From Bacteroidaceae bacterium (lineage in GTDB: Bacteria; Bacteroidota; Bacteroidia; Bacteroidales; Bacteroidaceae), in the NCBI GenBank assembly GCA_902362595.1, contig CABIXF010000004.1, positions 62,001 through 126,000 of the forward strand: DNA of 64,000 nucleotides, read 5' to 3'. Shown piece by piece: positions 20,424 through 30,800 of the stretch (position 1 is the first letter of the stretch; each line of letters opens with the position of its first letter). The position numbers and the translations under genes are program-made. Below the pieces are notes generated by a model that saw only the letters and a list, made by a program, of their open reading frames with translations, was not told the DNA's origin and did not search any database.

Positions 20424-22403
20424 TTATTTGCTTTCTTTTTTGAATTTGTAGACAGCAAATGTCATGGCACCTATTTCAGTATTGAGCGTATTTCCTTCGA
20501 TGGATACGGCACTCTCTTGAGGGGTAATCAGATTCGGGTTGTCGAGTGTATTCTCTGCATCCGGATTTTCGGTATGCAGGGTAATGCATTTCCCGTCGCC
20601 TAAAGTGACAGATTTCTTCAGTCCCTTGAATTCCAGCGTGAGAGGCTGTGCCTTGTCGGAAGTGTTGGCCACTTTTACAATGTAAGTTTGGGTCGGTTCA
20701 TCCCAAACGGCACTGGCAAAGAGTCCGTTCTGCCCCTCTTGTCCGCTGACCGGTTTCTTGTCCATGGTCAGAGGTACGACGTTGGTACCTTTGTTGTGAC
20801 CGTAGAGTGACTGTACATACCAGCTGCAGGTGCGTACCGAGCGCAGGTTGTCGAACCAGATTAAGTCCGGACGCCACTGCCATCCTTCCACGTGAGCCAG
20901 CAGCGGAGCGTAGGTAGCCATGTGTACCACATCGGCATTTCTTTCTACTCCAGTCAGGAAGGCAGCTTCGAGCAGAGATGCGTGGAAGTGGTTCCATTTC
21001 TTGCCTTTTCCGTGGCAGGCGTATTCTCCGGCAAATACTTTCGGGCCTTTCCGGTCGTAGTTGTCGTAACGGTTGCCTGATTTCAGGAACCAGTCTTCCG
21101 GACGGTAGAAATGTTCGTCTACCAAGTCGACTTTCAGTTTCTTCATTTCCGGCCACAAGTAATCGAAATCCTTTCCTTCAGACTGCGGACCGGAGGAACC
21201 GATAATCTTGATTTCCGGATGTGCTTTGCGGATGGCTTCTACAAACGGTTTCAGACGTGCCGGATATTCCGGTCCCCACTGTTCGTTTCCGATGGCCATG
21301 AATTTCAGGTTGAACGGAGCCGGATGTCCCATGTCAGCACGGAGTTTTCCCCATTTGGTGTTGGTGTCGCCATTGGCAAACTCAATCAGGTCGAGTGCAT
21401 CCTGAATGTAGCTGTCCAGTTGGTCTACGGGTACGTGTGCTTTCGGGTCATCGTTTTGGTACTGGCAAGCCAGTCCGCAGTTCAGTACCGGAAGCGGTTC
21501 GGCCCCCATGTCTTCAGCCAGCAGGAACAGTTCATAGAATCCCATGCCGTAGCTCTGGAAATAGTCCGGGAAGAAACGGTAGGGGAAGGTGTACTCCCAG
21601 CGGTTGCTGTTGAGTGGACGGTTTTCCACCGGTCCTACAGAGTTCTTCCAGTTGTAGCGGTCGGTGATTTCGGTTCCTTCCACGATACATCCTCCCGGGA
21701 AACGGAAGATGCCCGGTTTGGTATCGGCCAATGCCTGTACGAGGTCTTTCCGCAGTCCGTTTTCACGTCCTTTCCAGGTATCTACCGGGAACAAAGACAC
21801 ATGTTCCAAATCTACCGTGCCCGGAGAAGCCAGGAAGATTCTCAGATGTGCTTTGGCTTGTGTCTGAGTAGGAGTCAGGATGACTTCATATTTTTTCCAG
21901 TCCTTGGAGTTGATGTTTACGTCTTGTGAGGTGATGACCTGCGATTCTCCCATGGACGCATTGTCAATCAGTTCCACCTGTATTTTCTGGTTTTCCCCTC
22001 TTGCCCATACGGTAAAGCGGTATTTTTCGTTGGCCTTGATACCGATTCCGAAGAAGCCTTCGTTTTCAATGCCGGTCCGTTTGTGCGGATGGCTGGGGGC
22101 TCCGAGGCGTACGTAATGTGGATTCTTTTCAAACGGTCCGTCATCTTGGAGGGTGACGTTGCCGAAAATGTCCCATCCCATCAGGTGTTGTGGAAATTCG
22201 AACGAACGGTTTTTAATCAGTTCTGCATAGAGACCTCCATCGGCTCCATAGTTAATGTCTTCGAAGAAATGCCCGTACATGGTCGGTTGTATTTCCGCAC
22301 CAAGCTTATTGGCCTGAATCACCATCTGATTGGTGTTTTGCGCTTGTAGGCTGAGGCCCGCACTGAGTGCAAGCGCAGAGATAAAGGCTAAGTGTTTGTT
22401 CAT
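20424..22403 (-). CDS. GH51 alpha-L-arabinofuranosidase
   Basis: A 659-residue GH51 enzyme that removes alpha-L-arabinofuranosyl residues from arabinan or arabinoxylan fragments, most likely in the periplasm. The signal peptide ends near LSLQA-QN (residue ~21). A carbohydrate-binding-like insert (about 90-205) is followed by the TIM barrel with FRFPGGC (234-240), the acid/base Glu374 in IGNEQWG and a probable nucleophile Glu460 in VFAGEYA. The C-terminal beta-domain ends near residue 655. It is divergent from the HTCS regulator, fitting the arabinan locus that follows. A dead insertion element sits 30 bp upstream of the start codon, separating the gene from its ancestral upstream region. Confidence 0.93.
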   Translation of the reverse strand: MNKHLAFISALALSAGLSLQAQNTNQMVIQANKLGAEIQPTMYGHFFEDINYGADGGLYAELIKNRSFEFPQHLMGWDIFGNVTLQDDGPFEKNPHYVRLGAPSHPHKRTGIENEGFFGIGIKANEKYRFTVWARGENQKIQVELIDNASMGESQVITSQDVNINSKDWKKYEVILTPTQTQAKAHLRIFLASPGTVDLEHVSLFPVDTWKGRENGLRKDLVQALADTKPGIFRFPGGCIVEGTEITDRYNWKNSVGPVENRPLNSNRWEYTFPYRFFPDYFQSYGMGFYELFLLAEDMGAEPLPVLNCGLACQYQNDDPKAHVPVDQLDSYIQDALDLIEFANGDTNTKWGKLRADMGHPAPFNLKFMAIGNEQWGPEYPARLKPFVEAIRKAHPEIKIIGSSGPQSEGKDFDYLWPEMKKLKVDLVDEHFYRPEDWFLKSGNRYDNYDRKGPKVFAGEYACHGKGKKWNHFHASLLEAAFLTGVERNADVVHMATYAPLLAHVEGWQWRPDLIWFDNLRSVRTCSWYVQSLYGHNKGTNVVPLTMDKKPVSGQEGQNGLFASAVWDEPTQTYIVKVANTSDKAQPLTLEFKGLKKSVTLGDGKCITLHTENPDAENTLDNPNLITPQESAVSIEGNTLNTEIGAMTFAVYKFKKESK

Positions 22404-22423
22404 GGTTTTATTTTTAATTTAAT

Positions 22424-22432
22424 GTGATACAA
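22424..22432 (+). repeat. Left 9-bp direct repeat flanking the insertion-element remnant
   Basis: GTGATACAA here and at 23199-23207, immediately outside the inverted ends of the IS4-family remnant, as expected for a target-site duplication. Confidence 0.6.
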
Positions 22433-22477
22433 CACTACTGTCCCGTAAAAGTGGATAAATGGTTCTTTGAAATTATT

Positions 22478-22508
22478 GAAATATAGTCGATTACACGGTT
22501 TTTTGAAA
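22478..22508 (-). promoter_or_regulatory. Possible outward promoter from the IS remnant toward GH51
   Basis: Read leftward: TTTC (22508-22505), 19 bases, TATATTTC (22485-22478), each one base off the -33/-7 consensus, with ideal spacing. It could supply transcription of GH51 now that the element separates that gene from its former upstream region. Confidence 0.3.
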
Positions 22509-22548
22509 TGAAACGGACTTGATTTTGCAACTTTGCAGTCTAATACAA

Positions 22549-23196
22549 ATGGCTGCTATGTTCCAAGACAAATACGTATTCTCTCAATTAACCGCTTTTC
22601 TGAACAGGACTCAGTTCAACAACTATGTTCGCAAGTATGATGGTAATCACTACGTGAAGCAATTCACCTGCTGAAATCAGATGCTCGCGATGATGTTTGG
22701 CCAACTGAGTAACTGTGAGAGTCTGCGAGACTTAATTGTTGCTTTCGAGGTGCATAGGGACAAGCAATATCATCTTGGGTTAGGTCGTGAACCGATACCC
22801 AAGACAACTCTTGCGACAGCCAACCATATATGATGAAGGAAGCCTGTGAGAAGCGGACGACCAACATCCTTGACATTTCTGGAAAGAAATATGCGTTTGA
22901 TTCAACAACGATTCCGTTGTGTCTAGCCACATTTCCATAGGCGAAGTTCCGAGGGAAGAAAGGAGGCATCAAAGCACGATTCTACAACAATGTCTTCAAT
23001 CGTCCAGCATGATATGAAGTTGAAACGCTCAACCTATGAAGTTATGCAAATTTTCAGCATATCATTGACTGACAAAACCCACTTACGTGACCTGTTCGAC
23101 AAGACTAATTTCAATGATGTCAAAGATCTAAATAATCCCCTGATTCCGGGCTATTTGATTAATTGTTTAACTCGTCCCATTTTAACGGGACACTAA
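22549..23196 (+). pseudogene. Degenerate IS4-family transposase
   Basis: Starts MAAMFQDKYVFSQLTAF, the N-terminal DUF4372-type region. A tryptophan codon has become TGA at 22672-22674. The frame then continues (MLAMMFGQLSNCESLRDLIV) to a second stop, after which pieces recur in other frames: FDSTTIPLCLATFP with one acidic catalytic position, then the C-terminal part SLTDKTHLRDLFDKTNFNDV in the stretch 22990-23196. The middle of the catalytic domain is missing. It cannot encode an active transposase. Confidence 0.8.
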
Positions 23197-23198
23197 TG

Positions 23199-23207
23199 GT
23201 GATACAA
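23199..23207 (+). repeat. Right 9-bp direct repeat flanking the insertion-element remnant
   Basis: GTGATACAA, partner of 22424-22432. The stretch 23208-23389 that follows holds no gene I can support, only AT-rich sequence upstream of the HTCS promoter. Confidence 0.6.
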
Positions 23208-23389
23208 ACTTACATAAAAAGCGGCAATAAATTGACATAGTAATCATAAAATGTCTGTTTCTATGATTTTAGGGATAAATTTAGGGCCTATTGTTCTTCC
23301 TGAGGTGGACAATTTTTTCTATTAGGTGGACATTTGTTTTTTGAATGGATTTTTATCTCCTTTTTCCGAAAAAGACTGGAAAAACGGTA

Positions 23390-23397
23390 TACCTTTG
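23390..23397 (+). promoter_or_regulatory. -7 element of the HTCS gene
   Basis: TACCTTTG, a full match to TAnnTTTG. The predicted start near 23402 lies downstream of an in-frame ATG at 23345, which decides the choice of ATG 23420 as translation start. No good -33 was seen. Confidence 0.5.
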
Positions 23398-23419
23398 TCT
23401 GAAAAGTGAAAAGAAATCC

Positions 23420-26400
23420 ATGAAAAGAAAAAGTTTGCTGTTCTATCTGTTCCTTGTATTCAGCTTGTGCAATCCGAATATACGGCTTTGTGCCATGCAC
23501 AGTTCCTCTCGTTTTTCGTTGGCTTCTATTACGATGAACGACGGCTTGCCCTACAATTTTGTGGATGACATCATAAAATCCAGTGATGGGTATCTGTGGG
23601 TAACCACATACGGAGGAGGAGTGGCTCGTTACGACGGAAATGAGTTTGTCACTTTTCATACCAATGCAACCGATAAGAAAAGGGTCTTGAAAAGCAACTT
23701 TGTGGAGAAACTGACGGAGGATGCTTTTCATCGTATCTGGATGGCGGGAGAAGCGGGAATAGAATTGCTTTCTACCGAAAATCTGCAGATATTACCGGTT
23801 GCATCTTTGCAGTCGAAGCAGATGATGGAGTTGATGAAACTGCCCGCCAATTTTCTTTTGACGAGCAGAAAGGGGAATCTGTGGATTTGCAGTCGGGGAC
23901 AAATTTATAAGGTTACGTTTCACGATACAGGGAAGGTGGAAAAGGTGATTCAGGTTTCAGACACTCCTTTGCATGAAAGAGGCAGTGTATTGGCTGAAAT
24001 AGACGGGTATATCTGGTTCTTTCACAAGGGAAAACTTTGCCGGATTCGTGAGGATGTGGAAAGTATGCAGGAGCCGCAGCCGGTTTCCGTATCGTTGGAG
24101 ATTCCGCCGATGGATGCCGTGTTCTGCATTTATCATTGCCAGAACAACGTGTGGATTGGAACCAATAACGGATTATATTGTTATGACCTGACGACAGATA
24201 CCAACCGGTTTTATTTCCATGATGCACACAATCCGTCTTCTTTGTCACAAAACTACATCACTTCCATTACCTCGATGCAAGACAATCAGATTATTGTCGG
24301 GACATTGCTGGGGCTGAATGTGTTCAATGCCTCTACTTCCGATTTTACTCGTATTCAGGCTGGAGAGGTGATGGAGATGCACGGACTTTCTTGTAATTTC
24401 ATCAATACGCTTTATACTGATAATGAAAACGACATTGTTTGGGTAGGGACTGAAATTGGAGGACTAAGCAAGATGTTTTCGGCCCGTTTGTCGGTGATTA
24501 ATTATTATCATCAGCCGAATCAGCCAGGAAGTCTTTCGCGTAATCCGGTCAATGCAATTGTGGAAGACGAGTTTCATACTCTCTGGGTAGGTACGGTGGA
24601 AGGAGGGTTGAACTGTCATTTAAAGGGAAGCGAGCGTTTTTTGCATTATACGACCGATGCACCGGCTTGTTTGTCACACAACACGGTAAGTGTGCTGGTC
24701 TTAGATGACAAGGACCGATTGTATGTGGGCACTTGGGGAGGTGGAGTAGGATGGATAAACCGGCAGCCTTCTGCACCGAAACGCTATATTCCTCTTCCAT
24801 TGAAAGATCCTTTTATTTCGAGTTTGGCTTTCGACCCCATCAATCACTTGCTGTGGATTGGAACCATGGGGAACTTGTATGTATACAATCCGGCAGATGG
24901 AAGTATTGTGGAACCTTTCTCGAAGGAAAGTAAGGCGGTTGTCAATCAGAATGCATTAGGCATGTGCATTACTCGTGAGAAGGAACTTTGGGCTTCATCG
25001 CCTTTTGGCCTTTTGAGAATCGATTTGGAGGCGTATGGGAAAGGACAGTTGAAATACAAGAAATATGTGTTTAAACTGGATAATCCGGCTTCGGAAAGAA
25101 TAGAGCGCATTACGTCTATTTTTCAGTCGAAAGATGGTACGGTTTGGTTGGGAAGTAATGGTAACGGGTTTTATAAAGCGTTGCACAGAGGAAAAGAGTA
25201 TCAGTTCATGGCGTTTACAAAAGACGATGGACTGGTAAGTAATAGTGTACGCGGGATTCTGGAAGACTGGTATGGGAATATTTGGGTATCTACGGACAAT
25301 GGATTGTCGTGCTTTAATGTAAAAGAAGAGTCTTTCAGCAATTACAGTCAGATTGACGGATTGGTTTCCGACCAGTTTTATTGGAATGCAGGAGCTTTGT
25401 CTTATGACAAGGAACGTTTGTTCTTTGGCAGCCAGAAAGGGTTGACAGAAATCCATCCGATGATTGAAACAGAGCATAAATGTATGTATCCACTGGTTTT
25501 TACCCATTGCAAGGTGTTTGGTCAGGAGGTTTTTCCGCAGTCAGGAAAAATAGTGATGCATGAAAGTGACAAGTCATTGTCGATTGATTTTGCAGCTCTT
25601 GATTATATACTGGCACCTCAGTCCCAATATTCTTATCGTTTGAAAGGTTTTGATGATACGTGGGTAACGGTACCGGCCAGCCGCAACAATGCAACTTATA
25701 CAAATCTTTATCCGGGAAAATATGTTTTTCAGCTTCAGTATGCGCCAGATGGGAAGCATTGGCTGACGCGTACGGCAAAACTGACGATTGTGGTCCGTCC
25801 TTATTTTTACAAGACTCCGTGGTTTTTACTTTCCACACTATTTATTTTGCTGTTCGGAGGATATCGTTTTCTGTTATGGCGTTACCAGACGATGAAGCGA
25901 CAGCAGAATCTGCTGCATCAGATGGTGGAAGAACGTACTTCGGAACTGGAAGCGCAGAAAAAATTACTTTCCAACCAGACTCAGGAACTGTCTGAGCAAA
26001 ATAAGTTGCTGAAAGACCAGAATGAGAAAATTACTGCACAGAAAAATCAGATTTTGGAAATGTCACGGAAGGTGGAGGAACTGACCATTGATAAACTGGC
26101 GTTTTTTACCAATATTACGCATGAATTCCGAACACCGCTGACTTTGATTGTCGGTCCGATTGAACGGGCTCTGAAATTAAGTTATAATCCCCAGGTAATT
26201 GAACAGTTGCATTTGGTGGAACGTAATTCCAAGTATCTTCTTTCGCTGGTCAATCAATTGATGGACTTCCGGAAAGTAGAGGAAGGGCATATCAAAATTG
26301 CCACCAATTACGGGAACTTGAAAGAGTTCATGAGTGAGATTGTACCTCCTTTTGCCGATTATGCAAGAAGTCGTGGTATTGACCTCCAGCTTTATCTGCA

Positions 26401-27631
26401 TCTTTCAGATCCGTTCCTGATGTTTGACGAGGATGTGATGCGTAAAATCATGACTAACTTAATCAGTAATGCCCTGAAGTTTACTCCTAAGGGGGGAAAT
26501 ATTGGTATTTATGTGGGGACAATCGGCTGTCAGAAGGAGAAGAAATTGTTTATCAGTGTCCGCGATACGGGAAAAGGCATTCCAGAGAATGATATGGAGC
26601 GGATTTTCATGCAGTTCTATCAGTCGGACAATCAAAGCTTGGAATCGGTGAGTGGACAAAGTGGAACAGGCATTGGTTTGTATTTGTGCCGGAAACTGAT
26701 TGATTTGCTGGATGGAAAAATTTATGCCAAGAACAACCGGGTGAAAGGCACGTCTTTCCGTATCCTTTTGCCAGCGGTGTATGGAGACAGACAGGAAAAT
26801 CTGATACCCGAGGTAGAGAAAGACGATGCAGTGGTGGACATTCCACGTAACGGACGTATGACTGTTCTGGTTGTTGAAGACAATAAGGATATGCGTGATT
26901 ATATCCGTTCCATCTTGATAGAATACTATAATGTGTTGGAAGCTTCTCAAGGTGAAGAGGCCTTGGGAATACTGCGTACCAGTAACGTCGATTTCATTAT
27001 CAGCGATTTGATGATGCCGGTAATGGATGGAATGGAATTGTCTCGCCGGGTGAAAAGTGATTTTTCCATATCTCATATACCTTTCTTGATGCTGACGGCG
27101 AAGACTTCTGATGAGGCTCGTCTGGAAAGTTACAAGATGGGAGCGGATGCCTTTTTACTGAAGCCTTTTGATGAGAACATGTTGCTGGCCCGTATATCCA
27201 ACATTCTGGAGAACCGGAAACGCGTGCAGCAGAAATTCTCCATAGATATGAATACCGATTCTTTGGAAGTGGAAGAAAATTCCGGTGACAAGAAATTTCT
27301 GAACAAAGCCATGGCGGTGGTGAAGGAAAATTACAAGAACCCGGATTTTGAAGTCAGTGATTTCATTGAAGCGGTAGGAATCAGCAAGAGCCTGTTGAAC
27401 AAGAAAATGCAAAGCCTTACTGGGCAGTCGGCCGGACAGTTCATACGCAACTATCGTTTGAACCTGGCACGTGAACTTTTGTTAAGAAACCGGGTAAACC
27501 GCACGATGAATATTTCTGAGATAGCTTACGAGGTGGGTTTTAATGACCCTAAGTATTTTACCCGTTGTTTTACGAAGCATTTTAATGTGACTCCAAGTAG
27601 TTTGTTGGAAGGAAGTAGTTCTGATAAATAA
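23420..27631 (+). CDS. Hybrid two-component system regulator (HTCS) of the arabinan-type locus
   Basis: A 1403-residue one-protein signalling system. A signal peptide is followed by a periplasmic sensor of two seven-bladed Reg_prop propellers (about 30-690, with repeats such as DGYLWVTTYGGGVARY and NIWVSTDNGLSCF) and a Y_Y_Y domain (about 700-795). A membrane helix (about 802-823) and coiled coil lead into the histidine kinase (phosphoacceptor His901 in THEFRTPL; ATPase with TNLISNALKF and GTGIGLYL), a receiver domain (Asp1196 in ISDLMMPVMDG) and an AraC-type DNA-binding domain (about 1300-1400). Such proteins bind a glycan fragment and activate the neighbouring susC/D genes. An earlier in-frame ATG at 23345 lies upstream of the promoter and lacks a signal peptide, so 23420 is preferred. 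Divergent from GH51, upstream of susC 3. Confidence 0.95.
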   Translation: MKRKSLLFYLFLVFSLCNPNIRLCAMHSSSRFSLASITMNDGLPYNFVDDIIKSSDGYLWVTTYGGGVARYDGNEFVTFHTNATDKKRVLKSNFVEKLTEDAFHRIWMAGEAGIELLSTENLQILPVASLQSKQMMELMKLPANFLLTSRKGNLWICSRGQIYKVTFHDTGKVEKVIQVSDTPLHERGSVLAEIDGYIWFFHKGKLCRIREDVESMQEPQPVSVSLEIPPMDAVFCIYHCQNNVWIGTNNGLYCYDLTTDTNRFYFHDAHNPSSLSQNYITSITSMQDNQIIVGTLLGLNVFNASTSDFTRIQAGEVMEMHGLSCNFINTLYTDNENDIVWVGTEIGGLSKMFSARLSVINYYHQPNQPGSLSRNPVNAIVEDEFHTLWVGTVEGGLNCHLKGSERFLHYTTDAPACLSHNTVSVLVLDDKDRLYVGTWGGGVGWINRQPSAPKRYIPLPLKDPFISSLAFDPINHLLWIGTMGNLYVYNPADGSIVEPFSKESKAVVNQNALGMCITREKELWASSPFGLLRIDLEAYGKGQLKYKKYVFKLDNPASERIERITSIFQSKDGTVWLGSNGNGFYKALHRGKEYQFMAFTKDDGLVSNSVRGILEDWYGNIWVSTDNGLSCFNVKEESFSNYSQIDGLVSDQFYWNAGALSYDKERLFFGSQKGLTEIHPMIETEHKCMYPLVFTHCKVFGQEVFPQSGKIVMHESDKSLSIDFAALDYILAPQSQYSYRLKGFDDTWVTVPASRNNATYTNLYPGKYVFQLQYAPDGKHWLTRTAKLTIVVRPYFYKTPWFLLSTLFILLFGGYRFLLWRYQTMKRQQNLLHQMVEERTSELEAQKKLLSNQTQELSEQNKLLKDQNEKITAQKNQILEMSRKVEELTIDKLAFFTNITHEFRTPLTLIVGPIERALKLSYNPQVIEQLHLVERNSKYLLSLVNQLMDFRKVEEGHIKIATNYGNLKEFMSEIVPPFADYARSRGIDLQLYLHLSDPFLMFDEDVMRKIMTNLISNALKFTPKGGNIGIYVGTIGCQKEKKLFISVRDTGKGIPENDMERIFMQFYQSDNQSLESVSGQSGTGIGLYLCRKLIDLLDGKIYAKNNRVKGTSFRILLPAVYGDRQENLIPEVEKDDAVVDIPRNGRMTVLVVEDNKDMRDYIRSILIEYYNVLEASQGEEALGILRTSNVDFIISDLMMPVMDGMELSRRVKSDFSISHIPFLMLTAKTSDEARLESYKMGADAFLLKPFDENMLLARISNILENRKRVQQKFSIDMNTDSLEVEENSGDKKFLNKAMAVVKENYKNPDFEVSDFIEAVGISKSLLNKKMQSLTGQSAGQFIRNYRLNLARELLLRNRVNRTMNISEIAYEVGFNDPKYFTRCFTKHFNVTPSSLLEGSSSDK

Positions 27632-27649
27632 TATTTAGTTTGATGGAAA

Positions 27650-27681
27650 GGGGAACAAAATACTATTGTTCCCTTTTTTTT
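27650..27681 (+). terminator. Terminator of the HTCS gene
   Basis: GGGAACAA (27651-27658) pairs with TTGTTCCC (27666-27673), followed by eight T's. Confidence 0.85.
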
Positions 27682-27766
27682 GCTTTTTGTCCTCTCGTAG
27701 TAGCAAAAATAGCATCCTATACACCTTTAAAGTCCGTTTGTCCACCTTCGTTTTCTTTGAGATTTC

Positions 27767-27774
27767 TACATTTG
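27767..27774 (+). promoter_or_regulatory. -7 element of the arabinan-locus susC operon
   Basis: TACATTTG matches TAnnTTTG. The start near 27780 gives a leader of about 95 bases. The lack of a -33 TTTG at the right distance fits activation by the HTCS binding upstream. Confidence 0.5.
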
Positions 27775-27874
27775 AAGCACTGAAAAACCATTTGTATCAT
27801 GAAAGATTCTCCGTACTATGAAGAATAAAATATGAGTGAGTTTAATTAACAATCTAAATTTAATACCGTTAAAC

Positions 27875-30800
27875 ATGAAAAAACAATTGATTTTTTCCGC
27901 AATGCTTGGCTTGTGTGCTTTAGGGAGTGCAGCGGTATATCCTATGTCCGCTGTGGCTGCTGTGACACAATCCTCGGCCATTAAGGTTCGTGGCCAAGTT
28001 GTCGATGAACAAGGTGAGCCCTTGTTAGGTGCTACTATTAGGATAAAAAACACTTCATCAACAGGAACAACCACTGATTTGGATGGCAATTTCCAGTTGG
28101 AAGTACCTGGCAATGCTGTGTTGGTAATCAGTTATGTGGGTTATAAGGAGCGTGAAGTGGCTGTTCGCGGCCGGTCGGTTCTTGAGCCTATTCAGTTGCA
28201 GAGTGATGATTTCATGCTTGAGCAGGTGGTCGTTGTAGGTTATGGAACACAGAAAAAGTCGGATTTGACAGGTTCTGTAGCGGTTGTTGATGCCGAAGCA
28301 TTGAAGCAGGTTTCTCATTCTAATATTTCTTCTATGCTCGAAGGAAAAGTTGCAGGTGTGCAAGTCACTTCAGATGGTCAGCCTGGAGCAGATCCAACGG
28401 TACGAATCCGTGGTATCGGTTCTTTTGGTGATACTTCTCCTCTTTATGTGATTGACGGTGTTCCGATGGGTACATCAATTCGTGACTTCTCTTCAAGTGA
28501 CATAGAAACCATTCAGGTTTTGAAAGATGCTTCTGCGGCAGCTATATATGGTTCTCGTGCAGCCAATGGTGTGGTAATTATTACGACAAAGCGCGGTAAG
28601 AAAGATCAGCCGTTGAAAGTAGATTACAATGGATATTTCGGTGTGGATAATATTTCCAAAGGGGTCTACGACGTAATGAATGCCGACCAGTATAGCCAAT
28701 ATGTTGGCCTGTCGTGTTTGAATTCCAATACTCCATTGCCTGGAGGGTATAGTCTTGACAGTGCGACCGGTAAATATAAATTTATGGATGACACAGATAC
28801 CGACTGGTTTGATGAGGTATTCAAAACTGGTATCCGCCAGAATCACAATGTAAACCTTTCAGGAGGTAGTGCACGCAGTACCTATAATGTGTCGTTGGAT
28901 TATTTCAACCAGAGAGGGACACTTGAAGGTGCAGGGCCTAACTATGAGCGTTTTACTGCGCGTGTGAACAATACGATGGATACGAAATTCGTGAAGTTTC
29001 AAACAAGTGTTGTGTATTCTCATTCCGACCAGGATAATATGAGTTTGTCGAATGCTTCCGAGTACGTTCAAGGATTGTATGGCGATGTGACCAATGTTTT
29101 GCGGGGTACTCTGCTGATGCAGCCGACTATCAAGGCATACGATCCATCTACATGGGTACTTGATGATAAAGTCGGTGCGGCGAGCGATTATAATTATGAT
29201 GCCTATGGTTACGGGGTGTACTATGATGATATACATGGAGATATCTCGGCTTCTAATCCATTGTTGATTAATAATCTGTTGCAGCGCAACACGCGTGTGG
29301 ATCGTTTTGTCGGTACAGGATCGGCCGATGTAGACCTTCTTAAAATGTTGGGCATAGATAGTAAGAACCATAAGTTAAATTATAAGATTAATTTGTCTTA
29401 CAGTAAGACGCATTGCAAGGATTTCACCTGGATTCCTTCTTGGATACAAAGTAATCGTGTGTATTTGGCAAAGAGTAATGAACGTCTGGAAAAAGCTTCC
29501 CGTGACTATTCAGATGCACTGATTGAAAACGTTCTTACTTATGACGGAACAATAGGGAAACATCATATCAATGTGATTGCGGGTCAGACTTATGAGGAAG
29601 AGAATACGGACTTGCTTACAGGATGGGGACTGAATTATACTGAACCTTATTTTTTACAACTTCAAAATGGTTCGGACACCTACTCAAGCAGTTATGAGTA
29701 TAAACATGCCATCTTGTCTTACATCGGTCGTGTAAACTACAATTACGATGACAGATATTTGATTTCTGCTACGGTGCGTAGAGATGCCAGCTCCCGTTTG
29801 TCTAGCGGCATCCGTTGGGGAACATTCCCTTCTGTATCTGTAGGTTGGCGTTTCGATAAGGAAAGCTTCTTCCCTTTCAATCCCGAGGTGGTAAACATGT
29901 TCAAAGTCCGTGGTAGCTATGGTGAACTGGGTAATGAAAATATCGGTGAATACATGTACCAGGCTACAATGTCGAGAAATAACATGACATATAGCTTCAA
30001 TAATTCCCCTGTAACGGGTTCTGCAATCTCTACTTTCGTGGACAACAATTTATCGTGGGAAAAGAAGAAAACCTATAATGTGGGTATAGATTTGGCATTG
30101 TTCAACAACCGTCTGGAGTTTACGGCTGAATGGTATAAAAACACGAGTACAGACTTGTTGTATTCCGTACCCGTTCCGGAACAAGCTGGAGTTTCAAATA
30201 CGACAGTCACGATGAATGCAGCCTCTATGGAAAACTCGGGTTTTGAGTTCTCTGCTACTTATCGTAATCACGATCATCCTTTCAAATATGAGATATCCGC
30301 AAACCTCAGTACGTTAAAGAACCGGGTAACTTCATTAGGGTTTGGTACAGATTATTATCTGACAGGGGATTACATTACTTACGTTGGACAGGAAATAGGC
30401 CAGTTCTATGGTTATGTTTATGAAGGTATTGCACGTGTACAGGAAGACATTGATAACCATGCTGTGCAGGAAGGAGCAAATGTAGGCGACTGCTTATATA
30501 AGGATATAAACAACGATGGGAAAATAGATACAGACGATAGAGTAGTATTGGGAAGCGGTTTACCGAAAATAAACTTTGGTCTTAATGCACGTTTTGAGTA
30601 TAAGGGATTTGATTTGAGTATTGCTACTTATGGTGCGCTGAACTATCATGTGAGCGATGACATATACAATTCGCTTCACTCTTGTTACGGATGGAGCAAC
30701 AAGGAAGTAGCTATGCTGGATGCCAACCGCTTTAGTGAAGACGGAACCACATACCTGTCGAATGTACCCCGTACATATATAACTAACAGTGCAAGTTTGG

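Larger units (their letters stand above)
22433..23198 (+). mobile_element. IS4-family insertion sequence remnant (DUF4372-type transposase)
   Basis: A shortened, inactive element of about 766 bp. Its ends are imperfect inverted repeats: CACTACTGTCCCGT at 22433-22446, matching 12 of 14 bases of the reverse complement of the right end (23185-23198, CATTAGTGTCCCGT read inward). A 9-bp direct repeat flanks it. Inside is a transposase gene broken by stops and deletions. Intact relatives are roughly twice this length, so an internal part is lost. It lies in the space between GH51 and the HTCS gene. Confidence 0.75.

Noticed and set aside
22664..22972. 102-codon leftward frame inside the IS remnant
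   Set aside because: It is antisense to recognisable transposase fragments on the rightward strand.
23345..23419. Longer N-terminus of the HTCS regulator from ATG 23345
   Set aside because: It lies upstream of the TACCTTTG promoter element and would bury the signal peptide behind 25 extra residues.
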